A stretch of 64,000 nt of DNA from Malachius bipustulatus (Eukaryota; Arthropoda; Insecta; Coleoptera; Melyridae). The notes below the pieces were generated by a model. The model made no database searches. It was given only the letters and a program-made list of their open reading frames with translations, and was not told the origin of the DNA. Both the position numbers and the translations under genes were made by a program. How positions within the stretch are numbered: the stretch's first letter is position 1; each line of letters opens with the position of its first letter. The stretch spans positions 10,332,014 to 10,396,013 of the forward strand of contig OU342638.1 in assembly GCA_910589415.1 (NCBI GenBank), written 5' to 3'. Positions 44,936 to 58,239 of this stretch are shown here, one piece after another.

Positions 44936-45157
44936 TGCTCTTACCTAGTGCTTCCTGAGGCAGACCTAACACGCAGCGCCATCCAGTCATCTCGAAGCTG
45001 TAGACAACGCTGTTTCGGTCTCTTTATGACCTCACTTATTTCTCGATGTGCTGTACTGATGAGGTCATAAAGAGACCGAAACAGCGTTGTCTACAGCTTC
45101 GAGATGACTGGATGGCTCTGTGTGCTAGGTCTGCCTCAGGAAGCCCTAGGTTAGAGC
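44936..45157. repeat. Near-perfect 222-bp hairpin
   Basis: Arms of about 98 bp (44936-45033 and 45060-45157) share AGTCATCTCGAAGCTGTAGA and ACGCTGTTTCGGTCTCTTTA with few mismatches, all in the outer third. The loop is about 26 bp. It is less AT-rich than its surroundings. There is no coding capacity. Confidence 0.85.
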
Positions 45158-45786
45158 GTAAATAGCCCGGAAAGTTATTTATGAATTAAATATTAAATCC
45201 ACCTATCAAACTCAGAATGTCAAAGAACTTGCAAAAAGAACCAAATGTGGGCACCGTTTTATGATAAAAAAAGATAAAAAAAAATATTCATCTTGTCTTA
45301 TCAATTTAACAAGATACTTGAATCAAATTGCTATCTGTCAAAATTAAATCCAAAGCAAACGTCTCTTGTTTCCTAGGCAACCCTGCAGCTGTTTCCAAAG
45401 CATGCTTTGGTATTGTTGCAGAATGATCATAATTTATGGTGACCAATTTTAGTCCAAGCAAATCTTTAAAAACAGTTTTACTCGGAAACAGGTCATTTTA
45501 TCGTGATACACAAAGAGGACCTTATCCGTACACTAGAGAAAAAATAATAAAAAATATTGATTTAAAAAAATGAACTTTGAAGGCTTATAACTTTCCTATT
45601 TTTGTGAGTGTTCCGAAAAAAATTTATAGATACTTTTGGCAATATTTTATCAAGTAGAATCACCCCCTAATTCCTTGCGCATAATTTCCGGACACCTGTA
45701 TAGTCTAGTATCTAGTACCTAGTCGGGTACCTGGGTATCTTATTTTTAACATTTTTATAAATAAGCTCAGCATTTGTTTCTGTTGT

Positions 45787-46400
45787 ACAGGGTGTCCGGG
45801 AAAATGTAGGAAATCTCAAGGAATCAGATAGAATATTGAAAAAAAAGATGGCAAGTGCCCGTAATTTTTTTTCTAGCGACCCTCCCTACGGAGATACGGC
45901 CTCCTAAAGGATGCCACTGGAAATTAAAATTTCTTGAATAACTTTTAAACTACTTGATTAAATTTAATGAAAATTAAAAATATTAAGCAGTAGTAAGGAC
46001 CTCTTAAAATACTGCCCCTAAAACATAAATTAGCTTGTTTAGTTTACCAGGGGCGGACTAGGTTGTACATTTTAACGCTGACATATTTAACACCCTTTGA
46101 GCATGATGAGGAGTGAAAAAAAACAAATATGGATACCTTGAACATTAAGCTACAGAAAAGATACTGTTGTTCCTTGTCGATGAAATGAACCGTTTTCGAG
46201 AAAAAAAAAATAATAAAAGAATAATTAATGTTTTATTTCTATTAAATTGTAGAACCACGATTTCTAATTTTTTTGTCTGCAACAAAGTGTGATACGAAAG
46301 TCAGTGAAATAAAACTGTTGTCAGTATTAAAAAACGCATTGTTTTTACAATCATTACTAGGGTATTTACTAATTAATAATGTAAATATCTTGCATTGGCG
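45787..46400. other. Region with single mariner-like TIR end
   Basis: TACAGGGTGTCCGGGAAAAT at 45787 looks like one end of a TA-flanked element; I did not find the other end before 46400. The 66-codon frame starting at 46273 has no motif. Confidence 0.35.
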
Positions 46401-46404
46401 TGTA

Positions 46405-47255
46405 CCGGGTGGGCATCTAAGAATGAACAGCGGCCATATCTTGGGAAATATTGATCCTACAGTTTCAAAATGAAAATTTTCCAGACATAAGTGACTATGC
46501 GAAATACAATGAAAATATTTTCAAGATGGTCGCACTTCCGGAAATACCGGAAGTTGACACCTACTTCGTTATTTTAAAGGGGACACGCTTTATATTATTG
46601 TATTTTTAAATTGCCTGGCAAAATCGAATACAGGTGGTTTTCACAATTGGAATTTGGGTTGAGTAGTTTATGAGTTAAAAACAAGTGAAAATCGCAATTT
46701 TCAATTTTCAAAGCATCTCACATTGAAAACGGCTCAAAATATTGAAAAACGGCTTACATGTCCCTATCTTAACTTTTTTCAAGGTATCCTACCATGTGGT
46801 TTAAATTTTTATACAGGGTGATGAAAAATCTTTTAATTTTCATTTCAATTCATTTTAATTTTAAACTACTTAATAGGATACCTTGTAAAAAGTTAAGATA
46901 GGGACATGTAAGCCGTTTTTAAATATCTTGAGCCGTTTTCAATGTGAGATGCTTTGAATATTGAAAATTGCGATTTTCACTTGTTTATAACTCATAAACT
47001 ACTCAACCTAAATTCCAATTGTGAAAACCACCTGTATTCGATTTTGCCAGGCAATTTAAAAATACAATAATATAAAGAGTGTCCCCTTTAAAATAACGAA
47101 GTAGGTGTCAACTTCCGGTATTTCCGGAAGTGCGACCATCTTGAAAATATTTTCATTGCATTTCACTCAGCATGTCTGGAAAATTTTCATTTTGAAACTG
47201 TAGGATCAATATTTCCCAAGATATGGCCGCTGTTCATTCTTAAATGCCCACCCGG
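46405..47255. mobile_element. 851-bp foldback element, CCGGGTGGGCAT ends, TA target
   Basis: Two arms of about 400 bp pair almost completely around 46835. The ends are CCGGGTGGGCATCTAAGAAT and its near complement, flanked by TA (46403-46404, 47256-47257). The outer part of each arm is related to the 12279 MITE and the inner part to 6883-7437, so the family looks like a composite of two repeat families. No coding capacity. Confidence 0.82.
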
Positions 47256-47259
47256 TACA

Positions 47260-49085
47260 TATTACTATAGGAACTGGAAATGAAAATCATAAAGGGAACA
47301 GTATCTTACTGAAGTGGAACTGTTATTCTTATTGGAAGTGAAGCAGGTAGGAAACAAACCAGTCGTTTATTGGGCAAGGTCTGCAAAATTCTAGCACCTC
47401 GCCAGTGAAAAATATTTTATTATTCCTGAGGAAATGCATACCTACATCTATGTATGAACAGTACATATACTTTATTTTTTATTTAGATGGATTCCACCAA
47501 GTCAAAATTCTAGGGGAACGATTGGCAACAAGACTGATTAGGTTGGTTATGGTGATAGTTGTTACTAAAATAGTCACTGGAATAGTTACTAAATTAATTT
47601 AGGTTATGACGATTAGTTTAAATGTCATTTTATTTCAAAATTTAAAATTCGAAAAACTATAAAAGCAACTTTTAGAGGTAAATTGTAAAATTTTAGAGAC
47701 TTGTAAATGTAAGTACCTAGCTATTTACTCTTATAAATCTTATGTATATAGGATTAGACAATTCCTTCTTAGTTTTTTTAAAAATGTTGAAAATAGAAGA
47801 TCTATTATTGACAAACAGAGGTACTTACATTATTTAATCATTTTTTAAGAATTTCTCAAGGAATCTGATTAAACTGTATTTTTGCCTAATCTGGAGAAAC
47901 ATCTTTCAATCGCTATTGTTTATAGCATTTGATTATTCATTCTTTTCTTTCTTTTGAAATAAATTTTAAACAAATTTCAATTCACCTGCCTCAGCATTTT
48001 ATTAATTTTGAATTTGATATTTTGGTTTGTAATTTGACAACTTCAACTTTTCAAGTTTCTTTGCGTTTCGCTGTGACTAGAGTAACCGACTGAGGACCCA
48101 GACCTAGTTTTCGCAAAACGTCATTAGATATAGTCAATCAACAGTTAAATTTATCCTCAAAAATTAAATAACTATTAAAAAAGACTATTTTCAAAGAAAA
48201 TAAAGTAATTTGAAGTTTTTTATTTGCGTTTTATGACAGTGCAACTTACAACAAGGAAGCATGTTTTGCAGGTGACGTCATAGCCTATACACGAATCGGG
48301 GAGTGTTGCCGTTACTTTAGTCACAAACCTAAATTTTTTCCAAGGTCAAGAAAACAGGCTACCATCCTACAATATGAAAATTACTGTTTACAGATTGCAC
48401 AGGGTACCAACTTGACAGCTGTTTGACAAGTCCATCTAAATAAAAAATAGACTTTAGGTAGGTACTGTTATGGTTCGTAGGGTCTGTCTTTTATCTATTC
48501 TTTTTTGAAAATTTATTTTCCTCTTTGATTCTCTCTTACCATAAACAATTTATCTAGGGGGCCTTTCTTTTATAAAAACTAATAAAAGTTTAGTCTGTAT
48601 GAGACCTCTTTGACTCAGAATGAGTTCAAGTTTTATTTTTTTTTTATTTAAATTTTGTTTATAACCTATAAATTCCTATTGAAACTCAAATTTAAATTTG
48701 TTTGGGTTTTATTACAATAAGAAATTTTCCCAACAATAATACTTACAACGAACTTAAAAATAACTTAAAATTACTCACAGTTTGTTCCCTTATTCTATTC
48801 CCTTGATGAATCTTCTTCGTCACCGACTTTCTGTCATCAGTTCTTGACAGAAGTCCCTCGTAGGTTAACGAAAGGAATAACCCACGGAATCAGCTGTTGA
48901 ACAAAGCTTGAAGTCAACTCTAGTAGCCTGGCTGTTTGTATGTCAGCAATGTGGATCTCAGCGCGGCTATATCCAATTCCTGCTACGTTTTTCTATCTTC
49001 TATGTCAAAATCGCAGAATCCAAATCTCTGTGTGAGTTCAGATGACAGGGAGATTTTTTATATGGGATTATGACAAGATAACAAT
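47260..49085. other. Stretch without recognised gene
   Basis: Several 60-70 codon frames occur but none has a recognisable motif. The repetitive VTKIVTGIVTKLI at the end of the frame 47405-47602 is simple-sequence driven. Confidence 0.35.
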
Positions 49086-49246
49086 AATTTGCACTGGCAG
49101 AAGCATGTCTGCCAGTCTGTCAGATAAATTGCAAACTATTGATAGGTGTGTTCAGCTGCAATGAGCTCAGACATGACTGCAATAGCTATCTCTCTCTTCC
49201 AAGGCACTAGTTGATGAAAAATTTTGTGGATCACACGATACATCTT
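49085..49246. mobile_element. One-ended copy of the GTGATCCACAAAATTTT MITE
   Basis: AGCATGTCTGCCAGTCTGTC through AAAATTTTGTGGATCACA matches 54510-54652, but the left terminus is missing. Confidence 0.65.
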
Positions 49247-49249
49247 AAA

Positions 49250-51080
49250 TGGATTAATAACAGTAGTAACTTAAGCGTGCATTTTTAGTATTTATTTATT
49301 TATTTACTATATGTATACCAACAGGGAAAATTCCCCAATTACAAGATACAAAAGTGTACAAACTCAGTAGATAAAAGTACAACAATTATTGTGTCAATTA
49401 GCGATCACATACTTCTCTAAATTTTGCACACAGCTTAAGCTTAAGCAACGCGGGTTGGGGAGGGGGGTAGGCAAACGGTTGCAAATCTTTTCATTAGCAT
49501 TTTAATATCTCGGCTCTTTTTTATCCTGTGTCAAAAAGACGGTGCTTGCCTAGAGGATGCTCGATCGTTACAGGTTGCCACGTTACGACTTCCCAGCAAA
49601 CATGAAATGGTTCAATAAAGTCTAATAATAAGCAAAATAGTACAAATCCAAAAAATGGAAGTGGAGAAAATAGTCTTCAAGTTTCTGCTTTATACAACAA
49701 TCTGAGTGCTTACTAAAATTTAACTCTTTGCAATCAACATGCTAAGGTTGTACAATTCTTGTGCTATGTGCACATTTTCACAAAGTGTCCCAAATAATTT
49801 TTTAAATGCGCTTGCATCATTTTACCACCAAATGAAAGTGAAAATGTTTTACTCTGAATTTCTTTATTATAGAAAAGAAAAAAACTAAAAACATACTACA
49901 AAATATTATTATTAGTCATCATCATCATAATCACATATTAGCATTTCTCTTCCCTCTTCCCGTATTTTTTATTTTAAATTGCCATATTTTTCGAAAGAAA
50001 TCTTTAAAGTATGTTTGTACCATTTCTCACCCAAATTGTCCATATTGAAGTTTGATCTTCCTTTTTTCCGCTTAGAGCAGTTTTCTGCGTAATAGGAAGC
50101 CCAGCATTCGTTTCTTGACAGCCTAAAGGAAAACTTAACTTTTTATAAGTGAGCCATAAATTATCGCGCCATCTGCAAGTCTAGTTCTCCTAATATTTTT
50201 TGGAATCTTTTATGTTGTCATGAAGATATTGGAATTACACAAAATCATCACTGTTCATGTAGCTGACAGTGAAATTTTTACTATTTTTGTAATAAGATCC
50301 ACCCAATCATCTGGTGCATGAATGAACGGGTTGTTCTTCTTTCTATTCTCAATCTGTCTAAAGGGTCTATCGTGTTCCATGTAAGAATGACCGGATTCAA
50401 AGAATTTATGGTCGATTCTTTCCAGGTTGGTACATTGAACCAGATGAGTAGGCAATTAATAACTTCGTGGCAGCTGCTTAACATACTGAAAATATAAAAC
50501 TGACGCGAGCTTGAAAAATAATTACAAAACTGGACCAAATTTCCTGAGAGCCTCGTGAAGCTGTTATTTCACACCAGATATACATGTAAGATTTCCCAGA
50601 TATCACTTCATGAATGCAGAAATGATACGTCCACAGTTGCCTTTAGTAGTTGACTTTGTTAGTCATGAGTAGAGGTGTGGCAAGTGTTTTTTCTAAGTTA
50701 AAGAGTATCAGGCGAGTAGATGCGGAGTTATCCGTGCAATATTCAATGTCTCTCTTTTTAGCCTGTTTGACACTATCTACAACTCAGTGATGTTTTTCCA
50801 ATTCTGTTTTACTTTTTGTGATTACCTATTATTCAGTGCAACCATTTTTTATTAGATTATTCAAGTGATCACATGTATGACATGTATCAGAATGAGGTTT
50901 GTGGAATTTCAGATTGAACTGAGAGCAAAAAATGTATCTATAGTATGATTCTTTCACTGGGGACTTGTCCAATTATTATTCTAAGCACTATTCACGATAA
51001 AGAGAGTACATCTTTTTGATATTTAAATCTAGAGATAGGCATCGAGAAGAAGAATTTTGTGATCTGGAATAATGGCTCCA
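49250..51080. other. Stretch without recognised gene
   Basis: No protein motif recognised. The overlapping minus frames around 50255-50538 have no known domain. A TTAAGCTTAAGC palindrome and a G-run are near 49435-49465. Confidence 0.35.
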
Positions 51081-51082
51081 TA

Positions 51083-52694
51083 CAGTGAGTTTCTTTTTCA
51101 ATGCAACATCAACATAGGAATTTACATGTAAAAATTTTACCTCGTGTTAATGGTTTCCCTGGAGTAAATTTGATAATTTTTTTACGCTGGATCGAAATAC
51201 ACATTATTCTACAAGACATTTTGAAGGTCTGGTGTCAATGGAAGGATACTTTTTTAAATAAAATGAAAAAAGTGGAACGATTTCTACCGATTTAAATACC
51301 TACAAGTTAGCTGTATTTGTTCAGTGATGTCTATCAAATCTATGACATTTAATTGTTTAGATTAGTTTTAAATTTTGACCTAAGACTGCCTTTTTTATAA
51401 TTATTACTAAAATTAAGAGAAGAATACACAACCTGTATAAAGCAATTTATTAATAAGACAAGAAGTAAAGCAAAGGTTCAACTGTCGCCCAGAAGCTGCT
51501 AAACAATGATCCAATCGTTCATGAAAATTCTGCTGAACATTCTGTATAATAACTGTCTAATATCTATTGTGTTGGAAGCTTCAATAATTCGATTCTTCTA
51601 AAGTATTTGGTCTTTCTCTAATGTTGTCAAATACTTTGTTGGCCATAGTATCCCCAATTAAAAAAAAAAACAAGAGGTGTCCAATCCGGGCTTCTAGGTG
51701 GCTATTTCAATGGCCCAAACCGGCCAATCCATTCGACACCCTGATTGCTTAAGCAATGGGTAACTTCCAAAATTCGCGGAATTCCATTTTCGGATAAAAT
51801 GTTAAATTTTATTAAACTGCTCTTTCTAAAAGTTCCTGTAATTTATGGACTTTGTTGCTTTTAAATTTTTCCAATATCTTTACTGAAAACTTCGGTTACA
51901 ACTGTTGTTCTTGGTTTTTATGCTAGTGTTTAAATTATTTAAGAAACTATTGAAATACCTCAAAATACTAAAGATAGGCCTGCTAGGAAATTTAACAGCA
52001 AAATTATCACGAACTTCGCCACATGATAGACCGTATGTGAGAAATCACCATACCTATACCTTTTCTTCAGTAGGTAATTTGTAAACTAATAATAATAAAT
52101 AATAAAGGTAGGTCGTTTTGAGTATAAAGCACATACAGTGCATTTACTAGCCTGCTAGGTGGGGTCGGAGAATGCTGGCAGTGCCAGCATGACAACTGTT
52201 ATGGGCGATGGAGTAATTCTCCGACCCCACCTAGCAGGCTAGTAAATGCACTGTATGTGCTTTATACTCAAAACAACCTACCTTTATTATTTATTATTAT
52301 TAACTAATCGTTGGGTATACCTGCCTTTTTTCTCTTCATTTATAAACTTCTGTTATTTTTTTCTGTTCTATTTTGATTAATCATATTACAGTTCACAATT
52401 ATTTATAAACAACTGATTTAAATAATCATGTATTGTTGAAATGTCAAAGATGTGATAGACGTCAGTGGATAAACATTATCTAACTAGTTTTGAAAATCAG
52501 TAGAAATTGTTTTTTTTCGTTTTATTTAAAAAAGTATTGCTTCCATTGGCCCCAGACCTTCAAAATGTCGTGTAGAATAATGTGTATTTCTATCCAGCGT
52601 AAAAATTCACAAATGTACTCCAGGGAAACCATTAACACGAGGTAAAATTTTTACATGTAAATCTCTATGTTGCGTTGAAAAAAAAAACTCACTG
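51083..52694 (-). mobile_element. Mariner-like element with decayed transposase, TA target
   Basis: Inverted repeats of about 190 bp begin CAGTGAGTTTCTTTTTCAA and end at 52694, flanked by TA (51081-51082, 52695-52696). On the minus strand around 51720-51640 is WIGRFGPLK then PPRSPDWTP, the conserved block before the third catalytic residue in insect mariner/IS630 transposases. Upstream and downstream coding regions are not readable. A young palindrome (52087-52305) is inserted in it. Confidence 0.75.
52087..52305. repeat. Near-perfect 219-bp palindrome nested in the mariner element
   Basis: Arms of about 87 bp contain AGCACATACAGTGCATTTAC and GCCTGCTAGGTGGGGTCGGA and pair with one clear mismatch (GTCGTTTTGAG against GTTGTTTTGAG). 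The loop includes its own small palindrome, GCTGGCAGTGCCAGC. Confidence 0.88.
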
Positions 52695-52779
52695 TATGTA
52701 ACATCATTATGCCTTTGTTTACTTATTATATTTGCTGGAGAATGTTTACCACGTGGATCTGTTTGCACAAAGTTTTGGA

Positions 52780-53048
52780 AATAAAAATTAGAACCACTTT
52801 ATTGCATGTCCCCAGAAAACATAAAAAAAAACTATGCAGAAGCTATGCAAAGAAACTAGCAAAGCTGGGGATGTGTCTGTTATTTTTTTTTAACGGCTTG
52901 CAGTATTTTTTATAACAATTTCTAAACTTAGAATAGACTTGATATGCAACAAATTTACAGGTACCTACATCCCAGCTTTTCTGGTTCCATAGTTTTTTAT
53001 GTTGTCTGGGGACATGCAATAAAGTAGTTCTAATTTTTTATTTCAAAA
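52780..53048. repeat. Foldback with ~95-bp arms
   Basis: AAATAAAAATTAGAACCACT then TTATTGCATGTCCCCAGA is mirrored by TCTGGGGACATGCAATAAAG then TAGTTCTAATTTTTTATTT, centre near 52913. Arms are diverged. Confidence 0.72.
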
Positions 53049-53689
53049 ACGAAGCAAGAGATAAAAAAAAATAATAGACAGCAAAGTTGTACTTGTAGTT
53101 GCTTAATCTGAGCAAAAAAATTTAAAAAGCCTTTGGCGTCTTTTTTTGTCAAGTTTTTTTCAAAACAATATTCATTGAGGTTCTTACCGAGACTCCACTG
53201 GACTTAATAATTTTAATCTATTTAGGGCTAAATTAGCCCCTTGCTTACAGCAAATGCAACTATAAAATTTCAACAATATTACGTGAAGTATACATATTTC
53301 AGATATTTACTAAAAATGAGATTTTTAACTAAAAGTATAACACCCTGTAAGGTGAAAAAGATGCATTTCCGGACTTTTGTTTATATGAACTTTTCTACTT
53401 GTAATTACCCATTTTTCTACTAATGACCCCTTGAATATTTCCCCCTCTTCCTAAAACATCCTGTATTTGAATTTGTACTATTGTTAGCTAACTATTTTCA
53501 CTGCTAGAAAGCGGTCAAAATCTCAAGTTGATCTATATGTAAAACCTTTTCCTTGTTTGTCCAGAGCCCTCTAGTTTTTATTCCTTTGCAAAAGGCAACC
53601 CCAACTTGACTTAGAAGCATCAGAGAGTATCTCAAATTAAAATTCATGAGGATTAGATAGTTTTGAGGTAACTATATTCTGCGCCCTCC

Positions 53690-54345
53690 ATTTTAAGTCA
53701 GCATAAAGCAAATGTTCAAAATGCTGGCCATTGTTTGCTACACAAAATTGACACCCTTTCAAGATACTATTACTTACTTTAGCTAATGTGCGACTGTTAA
53801 TACTCTTCAACGCTTCTTGAACAGATTCCCGTAATTATTGAATATTATTATAATTGAAATTACAACCGTCTAGTTTGTATTTGATGGTACGTACCCCTCA
53901 TAGAAAGAAGTCCAATGGTGTTAAGTCTACTAGCTGATCTAGGTGCCCATTTGATAGGTTTATTATTAGTAGCTATTACATGGTTATTAAAATGATTATT
54001 TAAACAATTAATAACATTTCTGGCATTGGGAGCGGGAACACCATCTTGTTGCTGCCACAAGGCAAAGTTTTGTGCGAAGGGAAAGTTTTCCAAAAACCCT
54101 TCTGATGTTGTTTCCAGTATTTCTAGATAGCGTGTCATAGTTTGAGTTCGGTCAAATACTATAGGACCTATCAAACGATTCCCCAGTATCCCGCAAAAAC
54201 ATTATATCCTAAACGGATCTGGTTTCGCCTTGATATAATTATGTGAGGATTTTCTTGGCTATAATGGTGTTCATTGTGGCGATTGAACACATCACAGTTC
54301 CTAAAAGAAGATTCGTCAGTCCAAAGAATCATTCATCTACAAAAT
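53690..54345 (-). pseudogene. Mariner/IS630-type transposase relic
   Basis: Read on the minus strand from 54345: ILWTDESSF (first catalytic Asp), HHYSQENPHIIISRR, LGYNVFAGYWG, then IGPIVFDRTQ ... YLEILE, WQQQDGVPAPNARNV (second Asp block, usual QDGAPAH), WAPRSASRLNTIG (worn third block), and a C-terminal stretch CVANNGQHFEHLLYADLKW. Two stops lie at about 54178 and others after 53860. Length and order match the C-terminal two thirds of the family; the N-terminal helix-turn-helix half is absent. It is not the same family as the element at 51083. Confidence 0.82.
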
Positions 54346-54460
54346 GTTATTCTATGCTGACAGTCATTTGACTGTAATATGGGCGACATGCAGTTTATAA
54401 GGAATAAACCTTATAATAATATAATATAAGAATAATATTATTATAATAAATATCGTATAA

Positions 54461-54658
54461 TATCGGGTGATCCACAAAATTTTTCATCAACTAGTGCCTT
54501 GGAAAAAATGAAGCATGTCTGCCAGTCTGTCAGATAAAATGCAAATTGCAAACTATTGATAGGTGTGCTCAGGTGCAATGAGCTCAGACATGACTGCAAT
54601 AGCTATCTCTCTCTTCCAAGGCACTAGTTGATAAAAAATTTTGTGGATCACATGATAG
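54461..54658. mobile_element. 198-bp MITE, TATCGGGTGATCCACAAAAT ends
   Basis: TATCGGGTGATCCACAAAAT then TTTTCATCAACTAGTGCCTT is mirrored at the right end (AAGGCACTAGTTGATAAAAA then ATTTTGTGGATCACATGATA). The interior matches 49085-49246. Target duplication unclear. Confidence 0.75.
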
Positions 54659-54659
54659 T

Positions 54660-56780
54660 ATTATACAGGGTGGCCCAGCGAAAAGGTACCAGGCCTAATA
54701 CTTGAAAACTGAAGATGTACGCGAAAAACGCCGAAACAGGTAGATTTCGTTATCGAGGGGGACATATTTTCGTAACAAATTTAACTACCCAAGTTCACCC
54801 CCTTGGCAGGGGTAGCTATCCCTTTGCTTATCATCATAGGGAACAGACATCGAGTGACATCATTTGAAAGCTACTTGAATTCTCTTTACAACGATATCCA
54901 ACATTTTGGGTTTCGCTTACATACAGGCTGGCCCAACGAATAGATCTTCAACTTTTTCCATCGAACTACTTAATTTCAGGATCGAATGTATTATTAGTAT
55001 TATTTTGCTGGGACCAGGTACAATATAATGATATGCTTATTATTGAATTTTGCCAAAGCTTCGTCCGTCATAACTTCTAGTTTAGACATTTGCTTCAATA
55101 TTTTGTTCTGGTTTTCTAATAATACTGATGAAATGTCAAAACTATTGTATACTTCTACTTATGGGCACCTCTTCAGTTAAATCATGATTTTGATAAATTA
55201 TGATTGACTTTTTTGTCGATCCAAGGTTTTTGCACTTTGTGGACAATGCTAGTTTTGATGGCACCATTTAAAATCATGATGGCACCATTTAAAATCATGA
55301 TGGCATCCAAGACCATTTAAAATCAAACCAATTTTAATTCATCTAAATAAAAAAAATCAATTAGCTTATATACTTGAGAGAGACATGACTCTTTACTCTG
55401 GAAAGTTGAGCTTGGAGACGAAAAAGCACGTTCATGATGGAATCTAACAGAAGGCTTAAATTTGCATAAATTGAAAAGGATTTCCTACAAACCTCGCCAA
55501 ACAAAAGTTGGATGAAAAGATGAAAACTTTTTTAAGATTAATCCTCGTTCAGGAAATATTTCCAAAATTGTTGTTCAGTTACTGAATAAAATAGGATTTT
55601 TATTGCAACCTTAGTTTTACATTTTTGAAATATTCCTAAACGAGACCTAATCTTGAAAAGAGTTATTCTCTTTTATGCTTAAAATATGATTCTATGCATG
55701 ACGTTCTATTTAGGCTGTCCTACCAAACACCCTGTATACAGGCTGCTTATTTAAAATTAGTGGCTTATTTGCATTCTTTCATTGATACCTTTTATTATTA
55801 AATTAGTTGGTAAATTTATCAATTTTATTTTCAGATTCTCCTTGAGCTGGTTACAAGGTGCGGGACGACAAGTGCCAAAAGGTCAAGATGATAAGAAATT
55901 CACACCGACGAACATGATTTGCCTGAGGGGGCACATGCGTGATCACTTTGACTTCTCATTGTCATAATTAATATTAAATTGTCTTTATAATCATCAGTTT
56001 GAAGTAATCAAAGTTTAGGTACACTGTAGGTATGTATGTGTTACTTTAGCATTGGAACGCTCGCTTCATCAGCCACAGACTTTTGGAATGTGAGACACGA
56101 GGTTAGATAAAGGCACATCTATCAAAAAAAACCTGACTATTTTTTATATAGTTGGTGAAGAGTTAGGCTCACTTACAAAGAAAACTACAAACATTTATAA
56201 AGTTGCTACATCCTATGCAGAGGTGACATTGTAGGTACCCGAAAAGCAAGGGTATGAAGTTTGGAATTGATTTGAATGTCCCCATATAGGACGATTGTAA
56301 AGTGCTTGTAAACAATTTTAAGAACAAAAGCGGTAAAAGTAAGCTTTTGCAAGATTCTTGGTTACAGTTGTAGACTTCAAAGCAAAGTACCTTGCGATCT
56401 GGGTGTCTGTTTTTTTTTTTTTTTAATTTTTTTTATCTACATCTGAGGAAATGTAATATCGAATTATAGAGACATAGCAGAATAACAGTAAAATCAAGTG
56501 TTTTATGAATAAAAAATTTATGGACTATTTTTTTTTTGTGTTTGGACAAGTGTTCAAACAGATGGTTGAATCACTTATGTTTACACGAAATGTTAGGTGG
56601 TGCTACTGACTTCACAATTAAAATTAAGGTTATCGCATCTGTGCGAAAATAATATTCATTGGTACTACAGGTGAATGGATGTCATCTGGCATTGATTTCC
56701 TTCTTGAGACGTTTGTCTCTCGATTGTTTGAAATTTCCTATGCTTGTCAGTTTAATTGAAAACATAATAATAGTGGAAAT
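54660..56780. other. Stretch with isolated TIR ends and a 21-bp duplication
   Basis: A TACAGGGTGGCCCAGCGAAA end at 54664 and a similar CAGGCTGGCCCAACGAATAG word at 54927 occur without clear partners. GATGGCACCATTTAAAATCAT is repeated in tandem at 55257 and 55278. No gene recognised. Confidence 0.4.
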
Positions 56781-56784
56781 CATT

Positions 56785-56890
56785 CCTTATCATTAATTAA
56801 CGATAGTAAGCTTGTGGGCCTCTTTACGAGAGGCAGATTACTGTTGAACTCGGATATATCGTGATTTTCTGACGTGTTGTGCCCACTGCA
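56785..56890 (+). other. Diverged copy of the array's conserved hairpin module
   Basis: TTAACGATAGTAAGC, GCCTCTTTACGAGAGGC (a perfect hairpin), GAACTCGGATATATC and TTCTGACGTGTTGTGCCCACTGC line up in order with the start of each unit at 57171, 59010, 61230 and 63504 (TTAGCGATT, CCTCTTAAAAAGAG, AGACTCGGACATAC, TTCTAACACATTGGGTCCATTGC). The hairpin is kept although its bases differ. The role is unknown. Confidence 0.4.
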
Positions 56891-57844
56891 ACTAGTGTTG
56901 TAAAAATAAATAAACTATTGATATAAATGCTAAGCTTTGGGCTTCCTTATAAATTATGGGGTAGTTAGTGCACATATGTTAAAAAGTGTACTTACACATT
57001 TGTGCACAGAATAATTAAATTCTATACAATAAAACATTTGTGTAAAATTTGAGGATGGGGCTCATTTTAATACCAAATGAATAATTTTAGAGTACAGTAA
57101 CGTGGATATACAATTTGTTCAATATGGATAAATATTGTAAATGGATATACAATAAAGGGGGAGATTTCCCAATCGCTAATTAGCGATTATTGAATAAGCC
57201 TCTTAAAAAGAGCCGGTTAACGTAAGACTCGGACATACTTCGTGTTCTAACACATTGGGTCCATTGCGATTTGGGTTCCAAAGCTTTATTAATACGATCT
57301 CTGTATGCTTGAAATGATGCTACTCCTAATCAACACAAGGCAACTCAGAAGCTGCCATTCAAGAACTTATCAAGTGATGATGTCCTGCAATGTTAGAGAG
57401 AAAAAGTGACGACTGTTTATGGTACGTCTTGTTCAATTCCTAACAAAATTACTCACATGTTCTATTACCAGGAACTGAGATAATAGTAAGAAGATTGCAA
57501 ACAGAAAACGATTCAAGGTTTCACCGATCCAGAACCAACAAAACAAACAAATGGGCACTGCTAACAGAAATCTTAAGTCTTAAGAAGAATTGATAATCAT
57601 AGATAGTCCATGCAGATTTCATAGCAGAAGATCATCCAAATCCTGCCAAATCGATAATTTACTGCTAGCAACAAAAGTTGATTCAAAGTTCCACTGGATA
57701 GAGATTGATTGACAATTGAAGACTAATCAGAGTTTACTCGATAAAAAATTGGCAGCAGAGTATTCTTATCCTGAAAAAGTTCAAAGTAACAGAATCGTCT
57801 GAACAGAAGACGTTCCATATCTACGAGATCCAAACGATTCAAAG

Positions 57845-57985
57845 CATATTGGTTTACTGAATCAGCATTAACAGCAGAAGATTATTCAAATATACCAGAT
57901 CAAAGGTTGACACCAAACGATGAAAATATATTGGTCTACTGCATCGAAATTGACAGTAGAAGGCGATTCAAAGTCTTCCAAATCA
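57845..57985. repeat. Internal 85-96 bp degenerate repeats (unit 1)
   Basis: TATTGGTTTACTGAATCAGC and TATTGGTCTACTGCATCGAA start successive imperfect repeats in unit 1. The same word occurs about 85-96 bp apart in unit 2 (59757, 59851, 59936) and unit 3 (61975, 62071, 62157), each followed by an ACAG(C/T)AGAAG(A)(C/T)GATTCAAA-like stretch. Confidence 0.6.
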
Positions 57986-58239
57986 AAGTCTGAACCCAAT
58001 GTTGGCAACGAATGTCCGAGTCTTAATAAAAACTTAATAACATTGTTTTTAGGTGCGTGGTATTTGAATATCTAAGCAAAAACGTTGTTGTTATTTGTTT
58101 ATATTGTCACCTGGGTAAGGGGGGTGGATGATTGGAGGGTAGAGGAGGTCCTTCTTGTTCTCTTGAAAAAATTGTCTGAAGAGCAGCAAGTTCTATTACC
58201 ACACATTAAACTATTCTGTATGAGTAGGTACCTACTTTC

